From contig NW_006768782.1 of assembly GCF_000204055.1 (NCBI RefSeq), positions 1,336,434 to 1,400,433 of the forward strand: 64,000 bases of DNA, given 5' to 3'. A program made the translations under genes and the position numbers. Shown here piece after piece: positions 12,044 through 23,174 of the stretch. The notes beneath the pieces are model-generated. The model had not been told where the DNA came from. It made no database searches and saw nothing but the letters and a program-made list of their open reading frames with translations. Each line of letters starts with the position of its first letter. Position 1 is the stretch's first letter. This stretch comes from Melampsora larici-populina 98AG31 (Eukaryota > Basidiomycota > Pucciniomycetes > Pucciniales > Melampsoraceae).

Positions 12044-12718
12044 TCAGTTGAGAATGCACCATAATATGATCTCTGACGGAAATTCTAGGCAAGGTCCGCA
12101 CTTTACCAATTCCCAATTACTCGACTTCAAACAAAGTGATCGGTCTACTTGACAGTCTAATACGATCTGAAACAGACGTTTATGTAGGATGGTGATGGCA
12201 ATTGTACCCAACGAATATATAGAATCGGAGGAAATTTGGGTTGAATCTGTTATACTGCTACGGGTTATGTTCAAGTTAATCGATTTGAAAATCAACTCAA
12301 ATGTAGCTAAGGTCTTGAGAAGGTACAAGGCTATGTTGAAGTCAATCAAGATGACTACAAACTTGATCGAAGGTGGAATAAAGTCGCCAAATTCGAGTGA
12401 AAGATGTAAAACGGAAAAATTCAGATGCCGGTTTTTTGGGAGTTTTTCGAGTGATTCTTGAAGTTCTTGTATCGATGAATAGGTTCTATTTATCCTCAAC
12501 CAAGACGAGAGAAAAAAAACAAGGGATTGTAAGGTAAGTTTTTGAGCCAAGTTAAAGTTTTCGGAATTCGCTTGGTAGTCAAGGTCTGGTGTGGGAAGTG
12601 AGAAATTATTTAAAACATACTTGATCTTACTTGACGTATTTTGTAATGACTGTGATGAACAAACCAAAGAGTTGGAAAGAGATAGATAGAGAGAGACAGA
12701 TGGTGGAAAGTGAATCAA
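12044..12718 (-). CDS. Hypothetical protein, 224 codons
   Basis: This is an uninterrupted minus-strand frame. A possible phase-neutral intron lies inside it (donor GTAAGATC near 12630, acceptor CACACCAG near 12588), so the frame stays open spliced or unspliced. The N-terminus is hydrophobic (SLYLSLSNSLVCSSQS) and could be a signal peptide. Later parts look helical, for example SIQELQESLEKLPKN and FVVILIDFNIALYLLKTLA. No known motif is visible. It lies upstream of the four-TM gene on the same strand and might be a 5' part of that transcript, but I see no phase-compatible junction. Confidence 0.35.
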   Translation of the reverse strand: MIHFPPSVSLYLSLSNSLVCSSQSLQNTSSKIKYVLNNFSLPTPDLDYQANSENFNLAQKLTLQSLVFFLSSWLRINRTYSSIQELQESLEKLPKNRHLNFSVLHLSLEFGDFIPPSIKFVVILIDFNIALYLLKTLATFELIFKSINLNITRSSITDSTQISSDSIYSLGTIAITILHKRLFQIVLDCQVDRSLCLKSSNWELVKCGPCLEFPSEIILWCILN

Positions 12719-13322
12719 AAAATCAACGTGAGAAGAATTCCTTTCGCTTGAAGTTCGATGATACCGTTCACTGCAAATATATAACCCAGTTCAATATAAC
12801 CTTAATCAGGTCCTCCACCACATTGATCGGTCCTGCCTCGTGTGTATTCTGTTCGTGATTTGTCTGATGAAATGCCGTCGAAACGATGACTTCTGTTCTC
12901 CGCCGGACCAAAATAAATCAAAATGCTCGTATCGATCAGGTACAATCGAGCACGGCCTGATAATGTATATTATGGGAGGTTTTGGGCTTGATATCTGATT
13001 TTGAAGCATATGTTGGACTCGAGGCACATTTTATCCTTGACCTCAGTGGCAGTGCTTGCGGGTCAATCCAGCTTCTGCGGTGTTTCTCCACATCTCATGA
13101 AATGTATCAACAAGCCATGTCTTGGTGATGAAGATGGGGGTGAAGCGATACATCCTCACTGGTCAAAAATCTCGAGCATCTTTCTCAACTTAGCACATGT
13201 CAAAGTTCAACTAGACCCTGTGGTGTTGTATGATCTCGCAAACAATGATATGTACTAGAGAAGCATCTCTCTGCTGATCTCAAGCACTAATTTGATGTTG
13301 TATGAAAGAACACATTTGTACA
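12719..13322. other. Spacer, no supported gene
   Basis: An 85-codon plus-strand ORF (13001-13258) and its antisense counterpart have no motif or splice support. Confidence 0.3.
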
Positions 13323-14820
13323 TTAACCAAGCAACGAGTCGTCGGATCCATTGTCTGAACAATGCTGATCCAGAAGAGACAAGGAGGATGAGCCCATACT
13401 ACAGATAGACAAGCTGCCTTGCGAGTTGCAGTCTAAGATTTCTTCAATTTCACTATCTAACTCAAGGACGTTGTCGTCATGAGTGTTTTCAACTTTGATC
13501 TGCATTGGCTTTTCACTTTTACCGTCTGGTTCGTCGTTTTCTTCAAGATCAGAGAAATCAAGTTCAGGTGATCGACGGGCTTGCGGAATGATGATGATCG
13601 GTTTTTCAAGAGACTTGTGGAGGTCAAAAAGCTTTTGACTCAGTACCTCTACGAGTGGCCGTGTATCAGAAGTCTATGCGTTGGAATATAAGTATCCCTC
13701 AGCTTCCGTGTGAATACCGTTGCGTTCAATCAGATAGAGAATCAAAAGGTTGACCTCTCTGAGATCGTGCAATCTAGCCAGCAAGGTTGGGTTTCGACTG
13801 CGACTGGCCAATTGATGTAGTGAGTTGGAAATCGAGTCTTGAATTGGCCAACCCTTTACAATTTTCTTCAAATTCAGTAAGAAATGTAGTCAAACGGGAT
13901 CAGGACGATGAACCTCTCTAGCGTGAACAGGGAGGATGTACTTCTCTCCATATCCGATTAAAAACAAATGGCCAGTGTTTCAAAAATCCCCGTGCTAGCA
14001 TTTGCTCAGTAACTCTTTGCAGAGAGACCGCTAACGGTCTTCCTAGCGGAGAAGTGGCCAAGTGGGTCTCAAGGTTTGAGAGGCTCGATCCCGAAAAAGT
14101 TATCAAAATCTGTGCACGTTTGAGATATGCGATGGGTTTTCCTGATGCAAACCGACGCCTGGTTGGTTCGTCCAACGGTGAAATTTGTAATCCGACTGAT
14201 CATCAAGAGAGTTAGAAATAAAGATTCAACGTCGAGCTCAGGAGCGGCTAACCACTCGAATAATCTTTGCTGCCCGGTTTGCACACCTGCTCTTCTACCT
14301 TTTCAAAGCACGCGCGCCCGTCTCGGCCATACTGAATGACAAAGGACGCACAAAACATAAGCAGAATTATCACTCAAGTAGGAATATTGCATAGATCTAT
14401 ACCTTGCTCAAAACGCTGATGAGGACTGTCATCAGAGGGGTCACCAGACCTTCGTAGGGCTTAAGCAAAACGCGGGCGTGTTTGATTTGAACCCCGAGCT
14501 GTACCATATGATCAGGTGCAGGAAGGACCTCGCATTCTTCTATTGGTACATTGAGTGGTAAAGTAGCCTCCACCATGACGCTGAGGTTGAGATGATGAGG
14601 ATATGGCACTTGACTTGATTGTGAATCACTCGTGACGGCAGCGGCTTGAATCGGTGCCTTATAGATGGTGGTTTTGAGGACGGTGTAAAGGACTTCATTA
14701 GAGTCTGATAGTTCGGTCATGACTCTTTTGAGAAGGTGGGTTGAGCTGAGTCTATGCGTCGACTCAAACGACTTTCGCCAGCAGAGCTTACCGCACATCT
14801 CCAACCGGGCTTCGGATCAT
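13323..14820 (-). pseudogene. Eroded hypothetical gene
   Basis: Protein-like segments line up on the minus strand. They are an N-terminal part (14800-14397, KRVMTELSDSNEVLYTVLKT and IKHARVLLKPYEGL), a middle part (14284 to about 13918, RLFEWLAAPELDVESLFLTL then LATSPLGRPLAVSLQRVTEQ), and a C-terminal part (13871-13323, LHDLREVNLLILYLIERN ending in an acidic Ser-rich tail). The middle part changes frame by one near 14175 without room for a normal intron, and the C-terminal part carries an in-frame TAG at about 13674. A first intron (GTAAGC donor near 14790, acceptor near 14746) looks genuine. I read this as a once-functional multi-exon gene now broken, but an unrecognised splice pattern is possible. 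The family is not recognised. Confidence 0.4.
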
Positions 14821-15813
14821 TGCCCATTACTGTAACAATTATGGGACCAGTCAATCGACTGGAGTCACGATGCCCAGTCCTTTATAGCTGGAAATAAAAT
14901 GTTGGAGAGATGTATCAAAGTATCAAGAGACTAAATAGTTTTTAACGCAAAATCGGGGTATGATGCGTAACGCAAGAATCGGACTGGACCCCAAAGCGGA
15001 ACTTCAGTATTGCTGCACTGCAGTCATTGTGCTACCAAACTATTTTGCTTGATGAGGGAATGACTCTGTGCGAAGGGATGTTCGAGCTGAGATTAGTGAT
15101 CAAATATGACAAACGTCGGCTGATCACAACGCCTCCATGCCCACCATGACGGCCCTGCGAAATGTAAGAGATGGTGACCGATAGGCTCAGCCCTCTCAGC
15201 CTAGGTTGTGTCTTTGTAAAGGCTTCTGGAAACATCAAGTTTCATCAGTCCCTCCTCAGGCAGTAGCAGAACCTGTGATGTCTGGTGTACTCGGGGAGGT
15301 ATCAAGGTTCAAAGGTGTCTTTCAATTCCTAAAAATCACATGTAACCACCTGTTGCACAACTCGCTGAGGCCGTCAGAACCACTTGCGAGAGTCACTTTC
15401 CTTATTGGGTAAGTTGTAGGTGGCTCAAAATCCACTGTTGCGATTTCTTACGAGCTTGTACATAGATCCTATGAAGACCGTTAACCGGATTTCAGAGGAT
15501 TGATGGATGGCTCAGGTGACCAAACTTGCCTGATAATTGATGTTCAATCGAAAAGAACTTGTAGTAACTGAGCCTCCAAAGTCTTATAAGTAAGCAAACT
15601 TTGCCATGCACCAATCAAGAGCCCACAACAAAAACAAATCATACAATCTCTTGATCAGCAAGCCTGGAGCTAGCGCAATATCGACAACTCCAAAACCCCT
15701 CAACATACCATAAATTTAACTTCTGACTTTTACGCGCAATCTTTATCTTCTACATATTTCAAGAAAACAAGTGCAGGACACGACCCTCTTTTTCTACTCA
15801 AAATTTCTCAACA
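14821..15813. promoter_or_regulatory. Upstream region and 5' leader of the Dicer-like gene
   Basis: About 1 kb separates the eroded gene from the Dicer-like ORF. The stretch from about 15600 to 15813 is C/A-rich with few ATGs, as expected for a fungal promoter and leader. No core motif is clear enough to place. Confidence 0.3.
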
Positions 15814-15894
15814 GTGAGTGTCTGTAAGCAATGTGACTTCCGAAATATTTTTTTTCACTGACGTACTGATTTGACACACGATTCACTGTTTTAG
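15814..15894 (+). other. 5' UTR intron of the Dicer-like gene
   Basis: Donor ACA/GTGAGT at 15814, branch-like CACTGAC near 15866 and acceptor CTGTTTTAG ending at 15894 define an 81-nt intron. The ATG of the 539-codon ORF follows 7 nt later, which supports 15902 as the real start and suggests the short protein is not simply a truncated exon model. Confidence 0.6.
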
Positions 15895-15901
15895 GCAAGC
15901 A

Positions 15902-17521
15902 ATGGATGTACAGTCACGCTCAACACAATTCCATGGTGACGTACAGCCAATCCGTCCGATGTTTGGATATCCAGAGTCACACCTAGATTTGTGGAATGCC
16001 GATGAGATTTGGTTATACAAGATGGAAGTTGAATTTTGTAAAACTGACGAATATCTTTTCCTAGGACTGATTTCTACATCATCTCAACTTTTGAAGGAAG
16101 ATAAAGTTCAAAGACATCTTCACAATGAAGGTTTTTCATTTGAAATCACAGCAGGGGAAAAACTTGACCTTTCGCATGAGGAGCAGGGGAAATCATCAAG
16201 CGTGAAAGCTCTACAGAATTTTTGTCAACTTTCGATGGGGAATGATGCATTGATTGATGCATCCAGACCCGATGCGTTCATTGTTCCCCTTTTTAGACAA
16301 AAAATCGACTGGAATGATATGATTGACCTAAGCAAGGCGGTTGAAGCGTTCAAACATAGAAAGGACCTCGAAACTCCCGAACCACTTTGTACGACTCCTG
16401 GGACCTATCACTCGAAATCACCGGCACCTCGCCTCGCCGATGGTAACTTCTGGGTAGCCAACTCTAGTTATCTCAATTCCAGGATGAATCTCAATCATGG
16501 GTCGGACGCACAAACTGAGGTTACCGGATTTTGGAGGATTGCGACTTCAATCAATACGATTCTCCACCTAATTCGAGCGCGAGAATCTGATAATATTCCA
16601 ATGGTATCGCAATGCACAGAAGATTACCTGTCCGGTGTGTTGAAAAAACTAATTCTTTGGCGAAATGGACCTGGTAATAGAAATATCGAGCAAGTGGGAA
16701 GAGCATTCATGAAGATGGCAATTTCGATGCAAATTTTTCTTCAATATCCCAAAGCAAAAGTGAGAAAACTTGAGAGGTCCCTTTCGAAAATAATTCAATC
16801 CACAAATATAGAACAACTTGCTGTGATTCTTGAACGTGTATGTACACTAGAAACACCCAAGGAATTTAAAGGCATTCCATATATCTTGGGAGCCTGTTAT
16901 CTTTCAGGAAAGATGGCACCTACTTTGACATTAGCCAGAAGGTTGGGTCTTGGCTCTATCAACGAAATCACCAATGTAGATTGGCTCGCATATTGTTCAA
17001 ACTTACATCTCGAGGAACAGCCTGACGCGCAGAAAGCCTCAGACTTGAATGCTTTAGAAACTAGCTTGAAATATCGGTTTCATAACAAGACTTTGTTACA
17101 AAAGGTACTCTGGCCGGACCCAGCGGAACGCACATTTCGAAAATTAGAATGGATTGGGGATTGTCTCCTGGGATTGTGGTCTGCTGAAAGACTCGCAGAA
17201 ATGGGTACCGAAACACAAAAGAAGAAAGGTCTAGGATTGGCTTTTATAGAGTTGAATTGTAATACTACTTTGGCTGCATGGGCAGATAGATGGCTTCACC
17301 CTCACAAACAACTTGTGAAGCCAAAGATAGGTACCGGCGACAAAGTATGCAAAGCTTCTGCTAACATGGTAGAGTGCTTGGTTTTTGTCTTGTTTATTGA
17401 CTGTGGATCTGTTTTTGGTCCAGAGTCCACATTCTACCAGGTACTAGACAGATGGTTCTATAATGACAAAGAAAGAAACACAGTTTCTCAGGAACACTTC
17501 ACAAATGTTTCCGACGCTTAG
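15902..17521 (+). CDS. Helicase-less Dicer-like protein with two degenerate RNase III domains
   Basis: A single 539-residue ORF. Residues about 30-150 resemble the Dicer platform/PAZ-side region, ending in the Dicer-typical linker FIVPLFRQKIDW (126-137). Residues about 255-350 align with RNase IIIa: NIEQVGRAFMKMAISMQIFL matches ERLEFLGDSFLKYA..., and GACYLSG (330-336) is a Dicer hallmark. Residues about 385-520 form RNase IIIb with KLEWIGDCLLGLW (414-426) and KASANMVECL (484-493). Metal-binding acids are lost: in IIIa only E263 remains (R267, K323 and P326 replace D, D and E). In IIIb E416, D420 and E491 remain but the second D is N488. There is no helicase, no DUF283 and no C-terminal dsRNA-binding domain. 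An active Dicer is typically well over 1000 residues. Function may be non-catalytic dsRNA or partner binding; a recently inactivated paralogue with a still-open frame is the alternative. Confidence 0.75.
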   Translation: MDVQSRSTQFHGDVQPIRPMFGYPESHLDLWNADEIWLYKMEVEFCKTDEYLFLGLISTSSQLLKEDKVQRHLHNEGFSFEITAGEKLDLSHEEQGKSSSVKALQNFCQLSMGNDALIDASRPDAFIVPLFRQKIDWNDMIDLSKAVEAFKHRKDLETPEPLCTTPGTYHSKSPAPRLADGNFWVANSSYLNSRMNLNHGSDAQTEVTGFWRIATSINTILHLIRARESDNIPMVSQCTEDYLSGVLKKLILWRNGPGNRNIEQVGRAFMKMAISMQIFLQYPKAKVRKLERSLSKIIQSTNIEQLAVILERVCTLETPKEFKGIPYILGACYLSGKMAPTLTLARRLGLGSINEITNVDWLAYCSNLHLEEQPDAQKASDLNALETSLKYRFHNKTLLQKVLWPDPAERTFRKLEWIGDCLLGLWSAERLAEMGTETQKKKGLGLAFIELNCNTTLAAWADRWLHPHKQLVKPKIGTGDKVCKASANMVECLVFVLFIDCGSVFGPESTFYQVLDRWFYNDKERNTVSQEHFTNVSDA

Positions 17522-18501
17522 GTCTCATTCGCATTTATTTTCATGTCTTGATTTTGGTTGTATCTTAATGTTTTAATGACTGCTACCGACGCATATCAGA
17601 TGATGTTGATGTCTTTTGTTGTTGTATCTTTTCCCATTGACAATTTCTCTGATGGTCGTTACAAATGCATACTCGCCTTTGATATTTATTGATCTAGAGC
17701 AATTGCCTTCAAGCTGTAGACTTTTCTTTTTTTCGCATGTACAAGCCCATTTTTGGATCAAGAGAGCATAGCTTGGCTGACAATTAGAGATGTGAACTCA
17801 TAATGTTGAGCACAGCCAAAAATCAAAGCAACTTTTAACATCTCGTGGACGGACGTTATAGATCGACTATATTGTACAACAGGTTCACCAGGAAAGCGTC
17901 TCGTAGAGCCAAATGATTGATTTCTGAATTCAATTGAGAGATGGATACAAAATTTTGTGTGGGCGTGCCAACCTAATTTTCTTGCTGTTGAATACAATTG
18001 TTTTCCACCCTTTTTGTTTCCTTATAAGAATCCAAATTTCTATCTGATTTGTGGTGCACATGCAAATTATAGATTTCAAAACTACAGAGCTGAAGAAGTT
18101 CTCAGTGTAATTGAAACCAATCAAGGTGCCCAACTCCACAACTAGTTACTTAGATTGCGAGTTGCTGAACCCAAGAGGGTGAATCTCTGAGGTTTGCATT
18201 ATAATTCGGACTTCAATATCATTTCGGAGACGAAGAAAGCAATCAGTCAGGTTCGCATGAGCAATGTGATTTCAAGTAAATTCGTATTTTCCAGGGCAAG
18301 AAAATTTCTCTTCAAAGCAAAACTGGCATGTATCACGTGGTATAGATTTTGTCGCTTGTTTCTGTACTGCAATGAAGACACACATCTTGCATAAGAACTG
18401 AGAAGCCAATGGCATCAAAGATAATCTATACGAAAATCTCTTACAATGTATAATTACAGGAGTTTTAACTCCATAGTCGTGGATAGATCGATTGAGAGTT
18501 C
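17522..18501. other. Convergent intergenic region
   Basis: Shared 3' region of the Dicer-like gene (plus) and uS8m (minus). Short ORFs on both strands lack motifs. No repeat or RNA gene is evident. Confidence 0.35.
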
Positions 18502-18978
18502 CTACGACGAGATTCGGCAAACAACTTCCACCGCCTCGTTTCCTATCACCTTCAATGCTTCCCTTCCTTCCCAATATGATTTTCCATCCAAACTTCGTAC
18601 TACACAGATTTCTCCTAACCTTAAACCCTTACTACCTTTTCCGACGATGAAATCCTTCAATTCGTCCTTTGACATATAGACTCTCAAACTAGGTTTACTG
18701 ACTGCCGAAGCCGATCGAAGTACGGCTTGTTCATCACGAAACTTATGTTCTACCCAAAGCCTTCGATCGCTCAATGGTACCTTGATAAACGAACTCGGAT
18801 CAGGTCCATCCGTCGTCCCGCGTGATACTGCTGAAACGAAGCCTTCGTTTAATAGCACATTGAGAATTGATGAATGAAGGATGTTCGAAGGGATAGGAAC
18901 ATGTCGGAGACGACGTCGTGATGTATTTTGAAGCTGACTGCAAAGATTATGAGCGAGGTTGGGCAAGCGTGTGGCCAT
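18502..18978 (-). CDS. MRPS8: Mitochondrial small-subunit ribosomal protein uS8m (S8)
   Basis: A single-exon 158-residue protein. The S8 pattern is clear: an N-terminal NILHSSILNVLLNEGFVSAV helix-strand, then KPSLRVYMSKDELKDFIVGK (the S8 KPGLR motif), and a C-terminal GLRLGEICVVRSLDGK. It binds small-subunit rRNA during mitoribosome assembly. The basic start MATRLPNLAHNLCSQLQNTS is compatible with a mitochondrial targeting presequence or the short N-terminus usual for fungal Mrps8. Length fits the mitochondrial family (about 150 to 160). The stop after CRISS is at the expected place relative to the bacterial GEVLCYVW end. Confidence 0.88.
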   Translation of the reverse strand: MATRLPNLAHNLCSQLQNTSRRRLRHVPIPSNILHSSILNVLLNEGFVSAVSRGTTDGPDPSSFIKVPLSDRRLWVEHKFRDEQAVLRSASAVSKPSLRVYMSKDELKDFIVGKGSKGLRLGEICVVRSLDGKSYWEGREALKVIGNEAVEVVCRISS

Positions 18979-20221
18979 TTGATAGGGAAGGAAGGTGAAA
19001 TCTTGAAACTTGACAATGTTTGTACTTGCAAGATACTTGAGGATATCAAGTCGGCGATTTCATGGAGGATTGAAATTTGAGACTGAGGTCATATATAAGC
19101 ATACTCACCGCATTCATTCCACAATCAAGGGACCTGTCTAGACCCATGACCAAAACTTACTCACATGATCTACACAGCTTACAGTTTGCTGGAATTGGCC
19201 TTCAAAAGGGCTGACGGGAACCTCAAGATGTTTCACACGCAATGTCCAAGGAGCCACACTCGTTAGGCATGGTCGAAGTAAGTCACAAGCTGTTGTGTTC
19301 CCGGTCCGCAGAGGGAATTCGGTGTGCGTACTGGTAGTGCCTTCGTGGCCACCTCAAGAGAAACAGATAGTCTTCATGATACATCCATATCACACCTCTT
19401 CTTGAATGTATCATTGGTTTCTTGTTGGATGTTCCTGAGCATTCGCAAAACCATCCTCTTACATACGAAAATTTGTTCAGGGAAGACCAGAAACTCAACA
19501 ACATTCTGTTCAAGTTCACAAGACAGGCATACACAAGGGCCGCTCACTCATGTGGCCATAAACGTTAAGAAGACTCCGGTGAGTTTGAATTTTGTCACGG
19601 TCTTACAAACCACAACAAATTAAAAGGTGAGGCTTCTTGGGTCACTCATAAACCAAGATATATGCCATGTAGGTTTTCATGAACACCAGAATAGGTCCAA
19701 TGCATTTCTTAAGGTCCTAAGGTTTGTAAACTTCCGAGGTTTCAATTTTCATCATGGAGAATGCAAAACAAATGGATTTGGTGAAAGTCTGTCTGAAGGA
19801 AATCTCGAGAATAATTTTAATGATTGAGTGGCAAATTTAGAGTAAAGAAATTGGTTAATAAGTAGCAAATAGTCAAAATCAAAAATAGTGAGAGGGTTCA
19901 ACTGGTCAATCAGACACATATAAGGAGCCTCATTTGGTTATACACTGTCATGGGATTCTTGCATGAGAGCTTTCTTCATGCTTTACAAATATCAGTTGTG
20001 CGAAAGATCTCGTAACATCCTTGAAAAGTGGGATTGAACAGGGCCTGACTAAGTTAGAAGGTGATTGGTAGTATGAGATCAAGCGCCGTGAGGAAGAATC
20101 CAGTCCTAGTAATCATATCATTTGACTCATCATTAAGATTGTGAAGCGAGTCATATCCATTAAATGAATCTCGGCTTTTTCCACCTGGAGAACCGAGCCC
20201 TATCTATCTGTGGAGCTTGGA
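18979..20221. other. Spacer upstream of uS8m
   Basis: The first 150 bp is the likely uS8m promoter. Beyond that only short unsupported ORFs are seen on both strands (for example around 19283-19623). Confidence 0.3.
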
Positions 20222-20770
20222 TATTTCCGTGGGGAAGTGGATGGATGGACGCCGGTGTTAGATATACAAGCCATATCATTTATGATCTCACTACGAAGAT
20301 CAATTTTATGGTCTTGCAAATACAAAATAAGTCGAAAAAGTCAAGCTGAATTGATTTGAGGGCATGTGGTATCACATGATAGGGATGGGATCCCTCTGAG
20401 TCTTGTGTGCGTGAGGGCCGGGATAGCAAGATGAGAGGTGGCGGATTTACCTCTGAAGACCACTTGGTCAAGTCTTGTCTCCGTGAGGGATAGCGAGATG
20501 ACAGGTGGCAGATTGACCATTGAAGATCACTGGGCCTTAGACCCCAATTGTTTTGAGAACAATGAAGTGGATGGATGTGGACCGTTGTAAGACATAAAAG
20601 GCATATGATTACACTATGAGGATTGACTGTATAGTCTCGCGACTCCAAGTGCAGTGAGCAAGCTCTGAGGGCATGTGGTAATGTATTGGATTAGAGGTAT
20701 GAGGTTCCCTCTAAATGTTGTGTTCGTGATGCTAGATTTCAAATGTTAGTTTGACCACTGAAGATCAATT
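20222..20770. repeat. Diverged direct repeat, about 345-bp period, with nested about 65-bp repeat
   Basis: GTGGATGGATG at 20237 and again near 20568 is followed in both copies by related blocks: a CCATATCATT / GCATATGATT block, GAGGGCATGTGGTA, then CCCTCT followed by TTGTG and CGTGA. Inside copy one, GTGAGGG...GGGATAGC...AGATGA..GGTGGC repeats twice about 65 bp apart (20412 and 20481). No coding signal. Confidence 0.6.
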
Positions 20771-21044
20771 TATCTTGAATCCTTAGTATATGTCAGTGAA
20801 GAAAAACAAGTAGTTGTTTTGGGGGATAGCAAACACACAAAGACATGTCAATAACTACCAGTTTTCTCATTCAGTATTCCAAACTACAAGCACAAGCACA
20901 ATGACCATTTTTCTCAAGTTACAATCATATCAAAAGATACTAAAAACAAGCGGAACACACATCAAGAAGCACGTAACAGAACAAGCCAGAGAAGTTGTAA
21001 ATAAGAATGAAAAAATCCATCCAGCGGATAAAAATGAGGATGTA

Positions 21045-21235
21045 AAAAAATAGATCGAGGTATCTGAATCAAAATGTATTGAATCCAAACACAATTCCTT
21101 CATTCAACAAGTGTATATATGGAGCATGATTGATGATAAAAAAATAGATTGAGCATATCGGTATCAGAATGTATTGAATGTGAGCACAATTCCTTTGTTA
21201 AAATAGTATAGCTATAGAGTATCATTGATAATAAA
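21045..21235. repeat. Tandem duplication, about 92-bp unit
   Basis: Two adjacent diverged copies start at about 21047 and 21139. Each contains AAAAATAGAT, then TATCTGAATC or TATCGGTATC, AATGTATTGAAT, CACAATTCCTT, and a GAT.GAT.ATAAAA end. Confidence 0.65.
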
Positions 21236-21413
21236 AGAATAGAAATAGATCATTGAGCAAAAAGAGATTGAGACAACGGATTCTAAGTATTTAGATCGCA
21301 GATAAGAATCCCAGATCGTAATGAACTTTGTGTCTCAAAGGTTTTTAGAATCATATAAAAATCATCAAGCTCTAGAATAATCAAAAACACATCCACAAGG
21401 CCCGTGTAAAGGC

Positions 21414-22320
21414 CTAAGTTGAAGGTCCTGCTACGTTGATAAGCCTAGAGGACATTTCAAAAAAAATTATAAAGAGTCAAGATGAAATCTAAATTTTGAC
21501 TTGATGGTTCATAAAGTCGAGCTTACATTTGAAAAGTAGACAAGTTCTTTGGTTTCTTTTTGCAAGTCTTTCCATGTCATTTCGCGTTATAGAAAGATTT
21601 GAGAGTTTTTTTGCACTCGGTCCATGGACATTTGTCTAGAGTCGAAGAACGCATCGGATTTGAAGGTGAAAGAAATCAGTTGATTGAATTTCAAAGGAGA
21701 ATAATAAATTTGGGTGACTTACAACTCTTGCCTTGAGCATCAAGGACTTTTATATCTTTGTGAGTGTGATTGAGGTGCCTCTCCAAGTTAAACTTGCCAC
21801 AAAACCACCTTCCACAGCCCGGTTCAGGGCACAACCCGAGTGCCTCAAGTTTCTTTGTTCTCTTGGGTTTGGAGAGCGCAGTGGGCTGTTTTCAAGGTTC
21901 CTTTTGGGTTTGGTGGACCAAAGTGGATTTGCCTTTGGAGCTTCCGGAAGTACCTACAATTGGGTTTAGAAAAGTAAGACTCGAGCTGAGGTAAGGATGT
22001 GAAAATATAAGTTACATACATGGTCCCTCGCCGATTTGTAAGGGTTCAGATGGAGCGTAGCCTAAGAATGAAGCTACACCAGGTCCTCCCAAAAGGGCAG
22101 GATCTTTGAAAGAGAATTGTATCAGAATGAGAAATGAGTGTTCAAGTGGAAGAATCTACATACCAATGTTTGAGTCGATGAAGAAAGGTTGAGTGGAAGA
22201 GACGTTCAAGGTCAAAGATTCGCGGTGAGCGGTTTGATCGATTTGTGGGACTTTGATATCTGCGTTTTCATCAAGCTCTACACCGGGGCCATATGGGTGA
22301 GATTGAATACAACAAGACAT
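21414..22320 (-). pseudogene. C2H2 zinc-finger protein gene with two in-frame TGA codons
   Basis: Five exons with matching phase: 22320-22164, 22103-22020, 21953-21723, 21635-21527 and 21444-21414. Finger 1 is intact: CPEPGC, twelve residues, then HLNHTH. Finger 2 reads CPWTEC, twelve positions, then HGKTC (C2HC type). Two TGA codons interrupt the frame: 21892-21894, before the basic linker SKPKRTKKLEALGL, and 21577-21579, directly before the finger-2 histidine where Arg would be normal. Both fit a CGA to TGA change. The N-terminus includes MSCCIQSHPYGPGVELDENA; an in-frame ATG 22 codons upstream (22386) is possible. It was probably a nuclear DNA-binding protein. The splice sites and fingers are well preserved, so inactivation looks recent. 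Confidence 0.6.
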
Positions 22321-22386
22321 TATCAAGGATGGCGAAGGGGATATTGTAAGATATGAGGAAGTAGTATTCGGGAAGGGTTCAATCAA

Positions 22387-23174
22387 GTTTGAAGTAAATT
22401 GGAACGTAATGGTCTGTTTGGTTGGGAAACAGAAAAGAAAGTCCTGGAAAGGTGTCTAATTGCAGATTTTGAAGAAGGGGTTGGGGTTATGGTGTTGTTA
22501 ACTCCAACCTCGCTTGTTCTTCCATAAGCTAGTAACACCGACTTTATTCCCTAAACTATCTGAAGTTCATTCCGTAGCTGAACAATATTTGGAAGATCTT
22601 CTCAAGGATACTTTCCCTTACACATTTCTTGGATTTGCAACGGCGAGTATTGACTGATTAAATACTTATTGAAGACACAGTGGGGAGGTAAAATGACATA
22701 CTGGCCGCGGGCCGATCAAGCTTTACACTTGTTCAGAGTGATGTTACGAAGAGTCAATGTCGTGCATTTCTTATATTGTACAAAACAGACTGATCATCTG
22801 GCGACAACAGAACATTTTTGCATGGTACAGATTGAGAATGATATGTCGACTGAACATTTGACTGAACATTTGTTAAGGTGTTCATCCTTTAAAAAAACAG
22901 TCTTCAAGCTTACGCTCTGAGACCATCAATTTGTGAACAAATCAGATTGTCACAATATATTATTTTGCTCCAGCCTGGTGCTATTCAAAGGTTTTGTTTG
23001 CAATATCTTCTTTATCCCAAAAAAAATCGAATGCTTGGGTTTCCAGTTTGGCAATTACGAAACTCCATGAGAGGTGAAGGGGAGCAATGGCCACCGGCTG
23101 ATCAAGGTTTACATCTTTCAATGATGATCGTTGTAGAAAAGGAGCAGTATGCATTTCTCAAATCAAGGAATCAA
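22387..23174. other. Spacer with weak internal duplication
   Basis: Two segments (about 22680-22760 and 23060-23150) share GGCCGATCAAGCTTTACA / GGCTGATCAAGGTTTACA and neighbouring words, suggesting an old duplication of about 385 bp spacing. No gene is supported. Confidence 0.35.

Noticed and set aside
13001..13258. 85-codon plus ORF as a small secreted protein
   Set aside because: No credible signal peptide, no splice partner, and no sequence features beyond chance.
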